Origin: Candidatus Zixiibacteriota bacterium
GTDB taxonomy: Bacteria; Zixibacteria; MSB-5A5; GN15; FEB-12
DNA length: 60,828 nt
Direction of reading: 5' to 3'
Assembly (NCBI GenBank): GCA_040753875.1
Contig: JBFMDV010000012.1
Location: forward strand, 1-60,828
Shown here piece by piece: positions 34,832 to 44,276 of the stretch. The position numbers and the translations under genes were made by a program. Below the pieces are notes generated by a model. It was given only the letters and a program-made list of their open reading frames with translations, had not been told where the DNA came from and ran no database searches. Numbering within the stretch: position 1 is the first letter of the stretch; every line of letters starts with the position of its first letter.

Positions 34832-36030
34832 GCCATTCTTGTCGGCGGTTGAACGATTTTCCCGAGCACCGGCAGCATCCTTTGCTTTTGGCCGGGCACA
34901 AAACGCGTTTGGAGCGGCTCGGATCGAAGGCAGGCATATCCCATCGCAGCGTATGACGAGGCCTCGACCAGACCCGGGTCAATGCCGAGCGAGGATATCG
35001 ATTCAATCGACAGCCCCGGAAATAGTTCGGCCAACCGTCGTTTGAAATATGCGTTATGTACCCCACCTCCGGTCAAATACAATTTGTCGACCCGCCGGTC
35101 CCTTTGAACAATCGGTTTCAGCCGGGTATATATCCTCGCCACGGTCAATTCCGCCGCCGTGGCCATCAGATCGTACTTGGCAAGACGAAGCCTGCGACCG
35201 ATCTTTACAATATCGGCGATCAGCGCGGGCCCAAACTCCTCTCGTCCGGTTGACATTCTCCTACCCCCGAAGAATCCGTGTGACAGCAGGATAGAGAGAA
35301 GCCTTTCGGATACGGCTCCGCGCATAGCGAAATGCCCACGGCTGTCATACGACTTGCCAAACAGCCTTGAGGCCAGCAGGTCGCACAGGACATTGCCGGG
35401 CCCGGTGTCTGCCGCCTGGACGTCAAGTCCGGAACGGTCGGACGGGAAATAGAAGAAATTGGCCATGCCGCCAATATTGACAATCACGCGCGATTCTTGC
35501 GGATGACCGAACAGCTTTGCCATCGCCGCCACCGTAATCGGCGCCCCTTCATGTCCCAGCGCTATATCGGCTTGGCGGAAATCTCCCACCACCGGGAGGC
35601 CGGTCGCCACAGCAATGCAGTCAAGAGAACCAAGCTGCATCGTTCCGTTTACTCGATAACCGGCGAAAGAGATTTTCCGCGGAAGATGTCTCACGGTCTG
35701 TCCGTGTGACGCCACGGCATCGATCGCAATTCCCTGTCGCCTGAGTTTCAACATCAACGCTTCTGCGGTCCGGCCATAGAACTGACCCAGAGCGTTGTCC
35801 AGATGGAGAATGGAACCAATGTCGGCGCTTGCCATCGACGCCGCACTCAGCACGGCCGTTCGAAGTGCCTTTGGATAACGCACCATGTGACCGGCAACAA
35901 ACCGGATTGCAGGTCCGCTCGGATTGGTAGTGAACCGTAACACCGACAGGTCAACACCATCGGCCGAGGTACCGGAGTTCATGCCCAGAACGGTCAGGCG
36001 GTAGCGACGCGACAATGCCGTCAGTGTCAT
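34828..36030 (-). CDS. anmK: Anhydro-N-acetylmuramic acid kinase
   Basis: A 400-residue AnmK that converts 1,6-anhydroMurNAc to MurNAc-6-phosphate with ATP. Key sequence is GMNSGTSADGVDLSVL at the start, SHGQTVRHLP, ITVAAMAKLF, the glycine-rich VIVNIGGMANF, TGPGNVLCDLLA, and the late phosphate-binding TGGGVHN. The start is ATG 36030, one base after the nagZ stop; open frame upstream is inside nagZ. Length matches the family (about 370-400). Part of a tightly coupled nagZ-anmK-spoIID set. Confidence 0.95.
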   Translation of the reverse strand: MTLTALSRRYRLTVLGMNSGTSADGVDLSVLRFTTNPSGPAIRFVAGHMVRYPKALRTAVLSAASMASADIGSILHLDNALGQFYGRTAEALMLKLRRQGIAIDAVASHGQTVRHLPRKISFAGYRVNGTMQLGSLDCIAVATGLPVVGDFRQADIALGHEGAPITVAAMAKLFGHPQESRVIVNIGGMANFFYFPSDRSGLDVQAADTGPGNVLCDLLASRLFGKSYDSRGHFAMRGAVSERLLSILLSHGFFGGRRMSTGREEFGPALIADIVKIGRRLRLAKYDLMATAAELTVARIYTRLKPIVQRDRRVDKLYLTGGGVHNAYFKRRLAELFPGLSIESISSLGIDPGLVEASSYAAMGYACLRSEPLQTRFVPGQKQRMLPVLGKIVQPPTRMA

Positions 36031-36031
36031 G

Positions 36032-37033
36032 TCAGCGCAGCACCGACCGTCCAAGCTTGAATTTGAGTCCGGCGATCCGGTCGAGCGACATGGTCACTAA
36101 TGTCGTATCAATCTCGCCGCGCCGCAAGGCATCAGTGAAGAAGTCATAGGCCTGAAACGCGGCTTCATAGTCTTGGCCGAACAACAGCAGGTCATGCCCG
36201 GCAGTGAACGCCGCCAGTGTCCGCTCGCCGATATCACCCAATGCCGCCGCCCCTTTCATGGTCAGGTCATCCGTGATGACGGGACCGTCAAATCCCAGTC
36301 CATCGCGCAAGAGGCGATTGATGATCTTCGCCGATCCGGTCACGATCCTGTCATCGAGGGCAGGCAGAAGCAGATGCGTGGTCATGATCAGATCGGCGCC
36401 GGCCTCCACCCCGGCCACAAATGGCCGTTTTTCCCGCTGTTCCCAGACGAATTCATCATAGTCCGCAACACTTGTTTGAAGGTGCGGATCGTTCCTGGCG
36501 GCGCCGAGCCCGGGGAAATGTTTCAAACAAGACAAGAGACCCCGCTCCTGCGAGATACGCACCGAGGCCCGTACAAACGGACTGACCTGTTCGGCGCTCG
36601 AGCCGAAACACCGGTCGCGCAAACAGGCATTCTTTGAATCCAGGTACAGGTCGGCTACCGGCGCCAGGTTTAGGTTGATACCCAGCGCTTCCATATAGAC
36701 GGCGGCGCGGGAATATTCTTCCTCGAATCGCTCTATACCTTCGATGGCATACGCTGATGCCGCACGGTACTCCACCGGCGCCTGCCTGAGGCGGCACACC
36801 CGCCCCCCTTCCTGATCGATGGCGATGAACGGCAGGTAATTGTTATAGCATGACTTGATGGTCTCAATGTTCTGGCGGGCGAGTTGATGCGTGGCACAGT
36901 TATCGGCAAACAGAATTACGCCGCCGATCCGCTCTTCGGCAATGAAGCTGAGGAACGGGGATGGCGGGCGCTCGCCCGGAAACCCCATCACAAAGAGCTG
37001 CCCGATCTGCTTTCTGAGTTTGTCAACTGTCAT
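36032..37033 (-). CDS. nagZ: Beta-N-acetylhexosaminidase NagZ (GH3)
   Basis: A 333-residue GH3 enzyme removing GlcNAc from GlcNAc-anhydroMurNAc muropeptides. Diagnostic segments are QLFVMGFPGE, FIAIDQEGGRVCRL, NLNLAPVADL, CLKHFPGLG, NDPHLQTSV (His of the Asp-His dyad), and VITDDLTMKG with the nucleophile Asp. The motif KHFPGLG has Leu where most NagZ have His, a modest variation. ATG 37033 is chosen because homology starts there; the upstream ATG at 37165 overlaps the diguanylate cyclase gene. No strong ribosome-binding site. No signal peptide, consistent with a cytoplasmic recycling role. Confidence 0.93.
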   Translation of the reverse strand: MTVDKLRKQIGQLFVMGFPGERPPSPFLSFIAEERIGGVILFADNCATHQLARQNIETIKSCYNNYLPFIAIDQEGGRVCRLRQAPVEYRAASAYAIEGIERFEEEYSRAAVYMEALGINLNLAPVADLYLDSKNACLRDRCFGSSAEQVSPFVRASVRISQERGLLSCLKHFPGLGAARNDPHLQTSVADYDEFVWEQREKRPFVAGVEAGADLIMTTHLLLPALDDRIVTGSAKIINRLLRDGLGFDGPVITDDLTMKGAAALGDIGERTLAAFTAGHDLLLFGQDYEAAFQAYDFFTDALRRGEIDTTLVTMSLDRIAGLKFKLGRSVLR

Positions 37034-37073
37034 ATGCCCGCGTCCGTTTCTGCCGCCCTTTTTTCGGCGCCGT

Positions 37074-38633
37074 CTAAATTGTACACACGGCGTTCTTGCC
37101 TGATCCCTTGGCACGGTAGAGGGCCTGGTCGGCCACCGAGACGAGTTCCTCGTGCGAGCGTCCATTCTCGGGGAACGCGCTCACACCCACCGACACGGTC
37201 ACTTTGACCTTGCCGGCCGCTCCGGTGTCGATCACCGTCTTCTCGATCTGCTCGCGTATCCGCTCGCCGATATTGGCGGCCTCCCCTTCCGGCGTCTGCG
37301 GCAGAATGACGACGAACTCTTCACCGCCATACCGCGCGAAAATATCAACGTCGCGGATGCACTTCTTGATTACCCGCGACAACTCCTTCAACACCAGATT
37401 GCCGACCTCGTGCCCGTACGAATCGTTCAGCTTCTTGAACCAGTCGATATCGACCATGATGATCGACAAAGGCAGGTTGTACCGAAGGGCACGTTTCTTC
37501 TCCTCCTGGAGTTTCTGGATGAAATAGCGATAATTAAACGTCTCCGTCAATTCATCGATCATGGTCAGCTCTTCGGTGCGCTTGTGAAGCTCGGCGTTCT
37601 CGAGCGCCAGCGCCGCCGATCGCGCCACGATCGACAACATCTGGACATCCCGTTCCTTGAAATGATCCGTCTGGTCGGCTTCCGCGATCAGAATACCGTT
37701 GGTATGCCCGTGCGTGGTCATCGGCACGATCATCACGGAGTGGGCTCCCTCGTGGATTGGCCGGTGATCCTGGCGATCCCGCACGTTTTTGATACGGATC
37801 GCTTCATGCTGCTGCGACACCCGGCGCAAGAGCTCGGTGTCCTTGTCGTCGATCGCTTTCAGGTGAAAATTGTGGTTCCGGTCATGCGCCCGGGCCCGGT
37901 AATAGAAATGCCCCCACTTATCGGTGAACACGAGCGCGTAATGGCTGTATTGGAGGGTCGAACCCATGATCCGCATGACCTCGTGCACGACGCCGTCGGT
38001 ATCGAGGATGGCGGCCAGAATTCGGCTGTTTTCATAGATGACCTCAAGCTGTGCCTGCGATTTCTCAAGTTCGGAGGTTCGAAGGTTCAGCGTGTCGAAC
38101 AGCTTCATGAGCCGGGTCTCTGATTTGCGCAGGAACTCAGAAGCATACGACAGTGCCAGATAGAACACCCACATGAATCCAAGCCGCATGGAGAAATCGA
38201 ACAGATTGTTTACGTCGATCTCGGACATCACGACAACAACATACAGCGCGGTGGTCGCCACGACCACCGCCGAGGCCAGCCAGACACTGAGCATATAAGC
38301 CGCCACCGCGACCGTCAGATAGAAGAGCAAATAAAACGACGAGTTGACGCCGCCGGTCAGCAGAACGAACGCCGGCACGAAGATGAGGTCATAGACGATA
38401 GTTGCCAGATATGCCAGCTTGACATCGAATTTCCCTTTGATCGCCACGAAGAAGACCAGAAGATGCGCTGCGAAGGTGCCGCCGAGGATATAGAGGAAGG
38501 TGGCATCTTCTTCACGGTAATCCCCCACGACCAAAAACCAGGTGACACCGAGAAGGGTCATCAGCCTGGTAAGCAGATAGATAACATCTATCCGCGGCAA
38601 GAGGGTCTTGTTGCGGTCAAGAAAAAGCTTCAT
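37074..38633 (-). CDS. Membrane diguanylate cyclase with GAF domain
   Basis: A 519-residue protein. The N-terminal 180 residues hold about six membrane helices, followed by a coiled-coil linker (ESRT-type, residues 180-215), a GAF-type domain (about 220-345) and a GGDEF domain (about 365-519). The active site is GGEEF at 436-440, and an intact inhibitory I-site RDVD is at 427-430, so c-di-GMP synthesis with product inhibition is expected. It is the first gene of the - strand run ahead of nagZ, 40 nt apart, and it is divergent from cstA. A link between c-di-GMP and wall recycling here is only positional. Confidence 0.92.
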   Translation of the reverse strand: MKLFLDRNKTLLPRIDVIYLLTRLMTLLGVTWFLVVGDYREEDATFLYILGGTFAAHLLVFFVAIKGKFDVKLAYLATIVYDLIFVPAFVLLTGGVNSSFYLLFYLTVAVAAYMLSVWLASAVVVATTALYVVVVMSEIDVNNLFDFSMRLGFMWVFYLALSYASEFLRKSETRLMKLFDTLNLRTSELEKSQAQLEVIYENSRILAAILDTDGVVHEVMRIMGSTLQYSHYALVFTDKWGHFYYRARAHDRNHNFHLKAIDDKDTELLRRVSQQHEAIRIKNVRDRQDHRPIHEGAHSVMIVPMTTHGHTNGILIAEADQTDHFKERDVQMLSIVARSAALALENAELHKRTEELTMIDELTETFNYRYFIQKLQEEKKRALRYNLPLSIIMVDIDWFKKLNDSYGHEVGNLVLKELSRVIKKCIRDVDIFARYGGEEFVVILPQTPEGEAANIGERIREQIEKTVIDTGAAGKVKVTVSVGVSAFPENGRSHEELVSVADQALYRAKGSGKNAVCTI

Positions 38634-38823
38634 CGTTCCCTGCCGGACATCTATGAGAATATCGGCATTCGGTGCGGTTTATTTATTGCAGGGAAAGAAG
38701 TTAGAACGAGTGCCGGATTATCCTCAATTGACCTGATAGACCTGGCGCCGCGGCGAGATTCGCTTGGTTTAACCGTAAACAACGTCTATATTGGCGGCAA
38801 TAACACAGCCGTCGATTTGACCC

Positions 38824-40488
38824 ATGAGTCTTGTTCTCCTCGCGATTGTCTTCCTTACGGTCTTGACCCTGGCATATCGCTTTTATGGCGGCTGGGTGGC
38901 ACGGCAGGTGAGTCTTGATGACGCCAAACCAACCCCTGCCCACGAGGTCAACGATGGTCGCGATTATGTCCCCACGCGACTAATCTATCTGTTTCCTCAG
39001 CATTTTTCTGCTATCGCGGCCGCGGGGCCGATCGCGGGGCCGATCTACGCGTGCATGTCGTTCGGATGGCTCCCCTGCCTTCTGTGGATCGGACTGGGCG
39101 TAGTCTTGATTGGAGCCGTGCATGATTTCTCGAGTCTCACGGCTTCGGTTCGACACGGCGCCGGGTCAATTGCGGAGATCGTCCGGCAACATCTCGGAAA
39201 ACGGGCCGGCATTGCCATTATGCTATTCATCTGGATCACCCTCGTGTACGTCGCAGTGGCGTTCACCGCCATGATCGCATCGAGTTTTGTCACAGCGCCG
39301 GAGGAACTGCAGGGAATCCAGACCAATTTTCACCCAGGAGGTGCTGTTGCGGCGGCCAGTGTGATGTATCTGCTGCTCTCAGTCGTGATGGGGTTCGTTC
39401 AGCGGTTCCTCAAGCCCCCCATGTGGCTGTTGACCGTTATATTCGTCCCCGGAACGCTGGTTGTTGTGTGGCTGGGGACGTACTTGTCTCATGTGCTTCA
39501 ATTTGGCATCGGAACATGGGGAATTCTGATACTGGCGTACTGCGCGGTCGCATCGGTAGTGCCGATGTGGTCGCTTCTGCAACCGCGCGGTTATCTCGGC
39601 GGGTTCATCCTTTTCATGGCGCTCGGTCTGGGCGTGATCGGCATCTTCTTCGGCGGTTACGAAATCAAACAGAGCGCGTTTACGTCGTGGAATATCGAGG
39701 GGGCCACCGGCGCGCTGTTTCCATTCCTGTTTGTCACTATCGCCTGTGGCGCCTGTTCGGGGTTCCACGGTCTGGTCTGTTCGGGGACAACATCGAAGCA
39801 GGTTGATCGCGAATCGCATATCCGACCGGTCGGATATGGGGCCATGCTGGCCGAGGGATTCGTGGCGTTTATCTCGCTGGTGACTATCATGATCGTTTCT
39901 TCGAGTGATATCAAAGGGCTCGGCCCGGCCACCATCTACGGTCGTGGGTTGGGGGAATTCCTGACACTGATAATCGGAAAAGAACATCTCGGATTCGCCA
40001 TCACGTTCGGCGCGATGGCGTTCTCGACGTTCGTGTTCGACACGCTCGATGTCTGCACCCGTCTGGGACGCTACCTGCTTCAGGAACTGACCGGCTGGCG
40101 CGGACGATGGGGGGCCCTGTTCGGCACTCTGGTGACAGTCGCGATTCCGCTGCTCCTTGTCTGGTCCTCGCAGGAACAGGGCTGGCGGGCATATTGGACA
40201 CTGTTCGGAGCCGCCAACCAGTTGCTTGCGGCAATGACGTTGCTTGCTGTCAGTGTATGGCTATACAAGGCCGGACGGCGAGTCGCCTACGTGTTGCTGC
40301 CGATGTTGTTTGTGCTGGTGATTACACTATGGGCGCTGGTCAGGCTGTCGATTTCTAACTTCGCGTCGTCGGCCACGAGCCAAGTGGCGATTGTGAATGG
40401 TGTTGCAGCGGTGACGCTGATTTGTTTGGCGCTGTATCTGACAGTCCGGTCGACTCTGCGGCTCAGACAGCCGGCTGCGAGCAGCTAA
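38824..40488 (+). CDS. cstA: Carbon starvation protein A-type transporter
   Basis: A 554-residue membrane protein of the CstA/pyruvate-peptide permease family with about 15 hydrophobic helices. Motifs include YRFYGGWVA, DYVPT, SAIAAAGPIAGPIYACMSFG (family signature), and ACGACSGFHGLVCSGTTSKQ. It is shorter than E. coli CstA (701), matching the short subfamily. The proteins take up pyruvate or peptides under carbon limitation. It overlaps the convergent DUF3592 gene by 4 bp at the stop codons (CTAA). The upstream 190 bp is shared with the diguanylate cyclase gene. Confidence 0.93.
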   Translation: MSLVLLAIVFLTVLTLAYRFYGGWVARQVSLDDAKPTPAHEVNDGRDYVPTRLIYLFPQHFSAIAAAGPIAGPIYACMSFGWLPCLLWIGLGVVLIGAVHDFSSLTASVRHGAGSIAEIVRQHLGKRAGIAIMLFIWITLVYVAVAFTAMIASSFVTAPEELQGIQTNFHPGGAVAAASVMYLLLSVVMGFVQRFLKPPMWLLTVIFVPGTLVVVWLGTYLSHVLQFGIGTWGILILAYCAVASVVPMWSLLQPRGYLGGFILFMALGLGVIGIFFGGYEIKQSAFTSWNIEGATGALFPFLFVTIACGACSGFHGLVCSGTTSKQVDRESHIRPVGYGAMLAEGFVAFISLVTIMIVSSSDIKGLGPATIYGRGLGEFLTLIIGKEHLGFAITFGAMAFSTFVFDTLDVCTRLGRYLLQELTGWRGRWGALFGTLVTVAIPLLLVWSSQEQGWRAYWTLFGAANQLLAAMTLLAVSVWLYKAGRRVAYVLLPMLFVLVITLWALVRLSISNFASSATSQVAIVNGVAAVTLICLALYLTVRSTLRLRQPAASS

Positions 40489-41033
40489 TTTCCCTTCTTC
40501 ATTCGTCCCGCTCCATACCCCACCACCCAAAACACTCCGAAGCCAAACAGCAATCCGCCAAGACCGAGTTTGCCGTAGACGTCCCAGGTCGGACCAACAC
40601 GGAGGCCCGATCGAGCGGGATTCAATGGGTCATAATGCACAGTCACAGGGCGTCCTGGTGGATACTCCTTCGCCAATGTCTCCGCCACGTTGTACTTGCT
40701 GTTGCGACCGCCGAACGGGGGCGTCTCAAGAGTCGTGCTGTCCGTGTATACCACTCCGTTCACCGCGTATTGGTACACGATATCGGGTCGAAAGGCACGG
40801 GTCCCGATAACACGCGATGATACCACTTCCCCCTCAGTAGTGGGCCAAGACCGATGGGACATGAAGACCGTGAGTGTCCGCGATTCGGTGTATGTCAGAA
40901 CCGGCCCCGCGACGAGCAACAGTATTCCGAACACGAGGGTCACAGGACGAAGGTTAACGAGCCATCGACGGGCACCAATTGCGGCCAACAGTCCGACTAT
41001 CCCAGCCAATCCCAGAAACACAAGCCCGATCAT
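40485..41033 (-). CDS. DUF3592 membrane protein
   Basis: A 182-residue protein with an N-terminal helix pair (LVFLGLAGIVGLLAAI and LVFGILLLVAGPVLTY), a DUF3592-type beta domain and a C-terminal helix. The recognisable part is TTEGEVVSSRVIGTR, IVYQYAVNGVVYTDSTTLE, and the closing PPGRPVTVHYDPLNPARSGL. Function is unknown for the family. AGGG lies 4-5 nt before the ATG at 41033. Stop codon overlaps that of cstA. Confidence 0.82.
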   Translation of the reverse strand: MIGLVFLGLAGIVGLLAAIGARRWLVNLRPVTLVFGILLLVAGPVLTYTESRTLTVFMSHRSWPTTEGEVVSSRVIGTRAFRPDIVYQYAVNGVVYTDSTTLETPPFGGRNSKYNVAETLAKEYPPGRPVTVHYDPLNPARSGLRVGPTWDVYGKLGLGGLLFGFGVFWVVGYGAGRMKKGN

Positions 41034-41226
41034 ATATCCCTATAATGCGCAAACCCGTTTACTTGTGCCAGCGGCCCGTCCAGCTGACCTTGCTATCAAT
41101 ACCTGACATCAGCCGGCAATCCGCCCCTTGACAACAGCTTTCAAACATCCTTTTCTTTCCCTATGGCAACTCGATCCGGCTGTCCCCGTAAAGAGAAGAA
41201 GTGAGAGAAGTTAGCACAGGCTATCG

Positions 41227-42498
41227 ATGAGACTTTCAGGTATCCTCAGATTTCGTTGGTCGTTCTTTGTGATAGCTGTAACGCTCCTGGCGGCGGCATG
41301 TGTAGCTACCGCGTCAGTCTTCAAGAAGGGGGACCATGTCGATATCGGGAAACTGGACATAATCGATGACGACGTCTATGCCTACGGCCAGCGGGTAACG
41401 GCCGATGGCATCATCAGCGGCGACCTGAGCGCCTTCGCCTACCAAGTAACCCTGACCGGAGAGGTGGGGCAGTCCGCTAACCTGTTCGGCCGTACTGTCC
41501 AGATGAACGGCAAGGTGAACGGCACGTTTCGAGGTGGCGCTGAAATGCTCACTTTGGCTGGTTACGTCAATCGTTCGGCCGTGTTGTTCGCCCGCGACGT
41601 TACTACGGATAAGGGCTCGGTTGTACAACGCGACCTCACCGTGTTCGGCGACCGCATCGAGTTGGCGGGCACGGTCACGGGGAATGTCTACGCATCCGGA
41701 GAGATCGTTCAGATCACCGGAGTTCTCACGGGCGATGTAAAGCTCAGAGCCAGCAAGATCATCATTTCGCCGCCGGCCACTATCGGAGGGAACCTAACAT
41801 ATATTTCCGAGAAGCCTGCGCAGATCGACACCACTGGCGGCGTCGTGATTGCCGGTCAGACCACCTGGAACCTGCCGGAGAAGGACGACGAAGAAAAGGA
41901 CAGAGGAAGCGGGTTGAAAACTCTCGTGATGAAGATCTCCAGCCTGTTTGCGGCTTTCCTGTTTGGAATCATCGTGGTTGCCATGTTCCGTCCGTATGCA
42001 GAAGAATCGGTGCAACAGCTCCGGACGCGCTTTACAGCGTCGATTGCATCGGGGCTGCTTGGGGTCGCCCTGCTGGTGGTGAGCCTGGTTGTTCTGGTAT
42101 TTGCCATTCTGTCGGCCATGGCCGGGCTGATACTGGTTTCTGGAGATCTGGCGCCAATCGGCGCGCTGGTGATGATATTCTCGATCTTGATGTTGCCCAT
42201 CACCAGTTTTGCAGGTATCTCCGGCGCTATTATGTTCTATTCTGGGAAGATCGTAATTGCGTTGGTGATAGGATATTTGATCCTGGCCCGGGCCAAGCCC
42301 GGCACGAGCATGCTCAGCAAGTCCGCCATGTTCCTCGGACTGGCAATATTGACCGCACTATTCTTTGTCCCAATTTTGGGAACGGTGGTCTATTTGGCGG
42401 CGAGTGTGATCGGCTTCGGCGCCATCCTGCTCGGCATCAAGAGCTGCCGTCAACACCATGGGATGCCAAGGTCCGACCAGTCCCAAGCCTCCACTTAG
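41227..42498 (+). CDS. Bactofilin-like beta-helix protein with membrane segments
   Basis: A 423-residue protein with an N-terminal signal or helix (FFVIAVTLLAAACVATASV). Residues about 50-215 form short repeated beta turns in the bactofilin style (ISGDLSAFAYQVTLTGEVGQ, MNGKVNGTFRGG, VTGNVYASGEIVQITG and VLTGDVKLRAS). Four C-terminal hydrophobic helices follow (about 238-415). Cytoplasmic bactofilins are polymerising scaffold proteins; here the topology suggests a periplasmic beta-helix on a membrane platform. Function unknown. Overlaps the convergent ggt by 4 bp at the stops. Confidence 0.72.
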   Translation: MRLSGILRFRWSFFVIAVTLLAAACVATASVFKKGDHVDIGKLDIIDDDVYAYGQRVTADGIISGDLSAFAYQVTLTGEVGQSANLFGRTVQMNGKVNGTFRGGAEMLTLAGYVNRSAVLFARDVTTDKGSVVQRDLTVFGDRIELAGTVTGNVYASGEIVQITGVLTGDVKLRASKIIISPPATIGGNLTYISEKPAQIDTTGGVVIAGQTTWNLPEKDDEEKDRGSGLKTLVMKISSLFAAFLFGIIVVAMFRPYAEESVQQLRTRFTASIASGLLGVALLVVSLVVLVFAILSAMAGLILVSGDLAPIGALVMIFSILMLPITSFAGISGAIMFYSGKIVIALVIGYLILARAKPGTSMLSKSAMFLGLAILTALFFVPILGTVVYLAASVIGFGAILLGIKSCRQHHGMPRSDQSQAST

Positions 42499-44276
42499 AA
42501 CCCCCCAGCCTCACCGTTTCTTCTCGGATCCGAAACGGCTGTCATAACGCCCAAAGAATCGATCGCCACCATCTGAATGTCGCACCACGCCGGGATCTTC
42601 TCGACAGTGTGGCCCTTCTGCTCGAGCGCTTCTTTGATGCCCGGTGCGAAACTGGCTTCTTCGAGATACAGCCTGTCCGGCAGCCACTGGTGATGGAAAC
42701 GGGGCATGGCTGCCGCTTCATCGAGCGGACGACCGAACCGGACACAGACCAGAATGGCCTCGGCAACCGTAGTGATAATCTTCGAGCCGCCCGGTGTACC
42801 GAGTATCAAATATGGCTTGCTGTCTTTGAGTACGACCGTGGGAGACATCGACGACAGCATGTGTTTGTTGGGCGCGACCTTATTCGCTTCTCCCCCTACC
42901 AGACCGTACACATTGGGAACACCCGGTTTGATGGAGAAGTCATCCATTTCGTTGTTCAGAAGGAACCCCGCCCCGGCCACCACTAACTTCGAGCCATAAC
43001 TTGTGTTGAGCGTGTAGGTGATCGCCACCATGTTGCCGGTGCTGTCGGCGATCGAGAAATGCGTCGTCTGCGTTGATTCGCGATCGGCTGGTTCGCCCGG
43101 CAGGACCTGTCTGGACGGAGTGGCTCTAATCGTATCGATTAGCGTTCGTCTCGCACTCAAATAACCACTGTCGAGCAGTCCGGTCGGGACATAATAGAAG
43201 TCCGGATCCCCAAGGTGGGTGGCGCGGTCGGCGTACGCCAGCCGAGCAGCTTCACAGAACAGATGAATGTATTCGGGTGAACTCGACGTGAAGAGCGAAA
43301 GGTCATACGGTTCGAGCAGCTTGAGGATCTGGCCGACAATAATCCCGCCGGAACTGGGAGGCGCCATAGAGTAGATATCGAGACCATCGAACCGGAAACG
43401 AACCGGTTCACGCCACTTCGGATGATACGCTTTCAAATCCTCATGAGTGATCAACCCACCGTGATTCTGCATGCAGGCCACGATCTTATCGGCCACCGAG
43501 CCAGAATAGAACACGGTCGGTCCGGAGGCGGCAATCAGGCGAAGCGTGCCCGCCAGATCCTTTTGGACAAACCTGTCGCCGGTTGCATGCGGTCTATCAT
43601 TCGGAAAGAAGATCGATTTCGTTTCGGGGAAACTCCCGAGACCGGACTCCTCTTCGGCAAGTGATTCCGCCAGAGCATCATCCACAATGAATCCGGTGTC
43701 AGCCAGCGCGATGGCCGGCGCGAGCAGATTCTTCCAGGGTAAAGTCGCATACTTGTGCCAGAGTTCATACAACCCGGCCACCGTGCCCGGCACACCGGCC
43801 GCTTTGGCCCCCAGTGTCGAGAGATTCTCGATTACGTCTCCGGCACTGTTCAGATACATCTGTTCGGTAGCGTTCCCCGGGGCGACCTCACGAAAATCAA
43901 GCGACTCAATCCGGCCCGTTTTGCCATCGCGCAGGACCGCGAACCCGCCGCCACCGATATTCCCAGCCTGCGGATAGCATACCGCCAGGGCAATCCCTAC
44001 CGCCACGGCAACGTCGAAGGCATTCCCACCGTCTTTGAATGTCCGGACTCCAATATCAGTAGCAATAGGCGAAGCCGTCGCGAGCGCGCCCTGGCGATAC
44101 TGCGTGGTGTCAGCCCGGACAAACTGCGCAAAGCAGAGCAGACAGGCAAGTGCGGCAATCGGGAACGCTATCGAATAGCGGATTCCGGGAGTTTTTAGAC
44201 TCGGCCTACGACGGCCTTTTCGACCATGGCCGGACCGTCCCCACAACATGTTCCGCCGCATCCGTCTCAATTGCAT
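42495..44276 (-). CDS. ggt: Gamma-glutamyltransferase
   Basis: A 593-residue N-terminal-nucleophile hydrolase that cleaves gamma-glutamyl bonds such as in glutathione. It is made as a precursor cleaved before T404 (QTTHFSIADSTGNMV), the catalytic Thr of the small subunit. Downstream substrate-binding segments include YTLNTSYGSKLV, LNNEMDDFS and SSMSPTVVLKD; GNIGGGGFAVLRDGK lies in the large subunit. A hydrophobic stretch at residues 34-55 serves as export signal after a basic 30-residue leader. ATG 44276 has GGAG 6 nt upstream and overlaps the previous gene by 71 bp; ATG 44249 is an alternative. Confidence 0.94.
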   Translation of the reverse strand: MQLRRMRRNMLWGRSGHGRKGRRRPSLKTPGIRYSIAFPIAALACLLCFAQFVRADTTQYRQGALATASPIATDIGVRTFKDGGNAFDVAVAVGIALAVCYPQAGNIGGGGFAVLRDGKTGRIESLDFREVAPGNATEQMYLNSAGDVIENLSTLGAKAAGVPGTVAGLYELWHKYATLPWKNLLAPAIALADTGFIVDDALAESLAEEESGLGSFPETKSIFFPNDRPHATGDRFVQKDLAGTLRLIAASGPTVFYSGSVADKIVACMQNHGGLITHEDLKAYHPKWREPVRFRFDGLDIYSMAPPSSGGIIVGQILKLLEPYDLSLFTSSSPEYIHLFCEAARLAYADRATHLGDPDFYYVPTGLLDSGYLSARRTLIDTIRATPSRQVLPGEPADRESTQTTHFSIADSTGNMVAITYTLNTSYGSKLVVAGAGFLLNNEMDDFSIKPGVPNVYGLVGGEANKVAPNKHMLSSMSPTVVLKDSKPYLILGTPGGSKIITTVAEAILVCVRFGRPLDEAAAMPRFHHQWLPDRLYLEEASFAPGIKEALEQKGHTVEKIPAWCDIQMVAIDSLGVMTAVSDPRRNGEAGGF

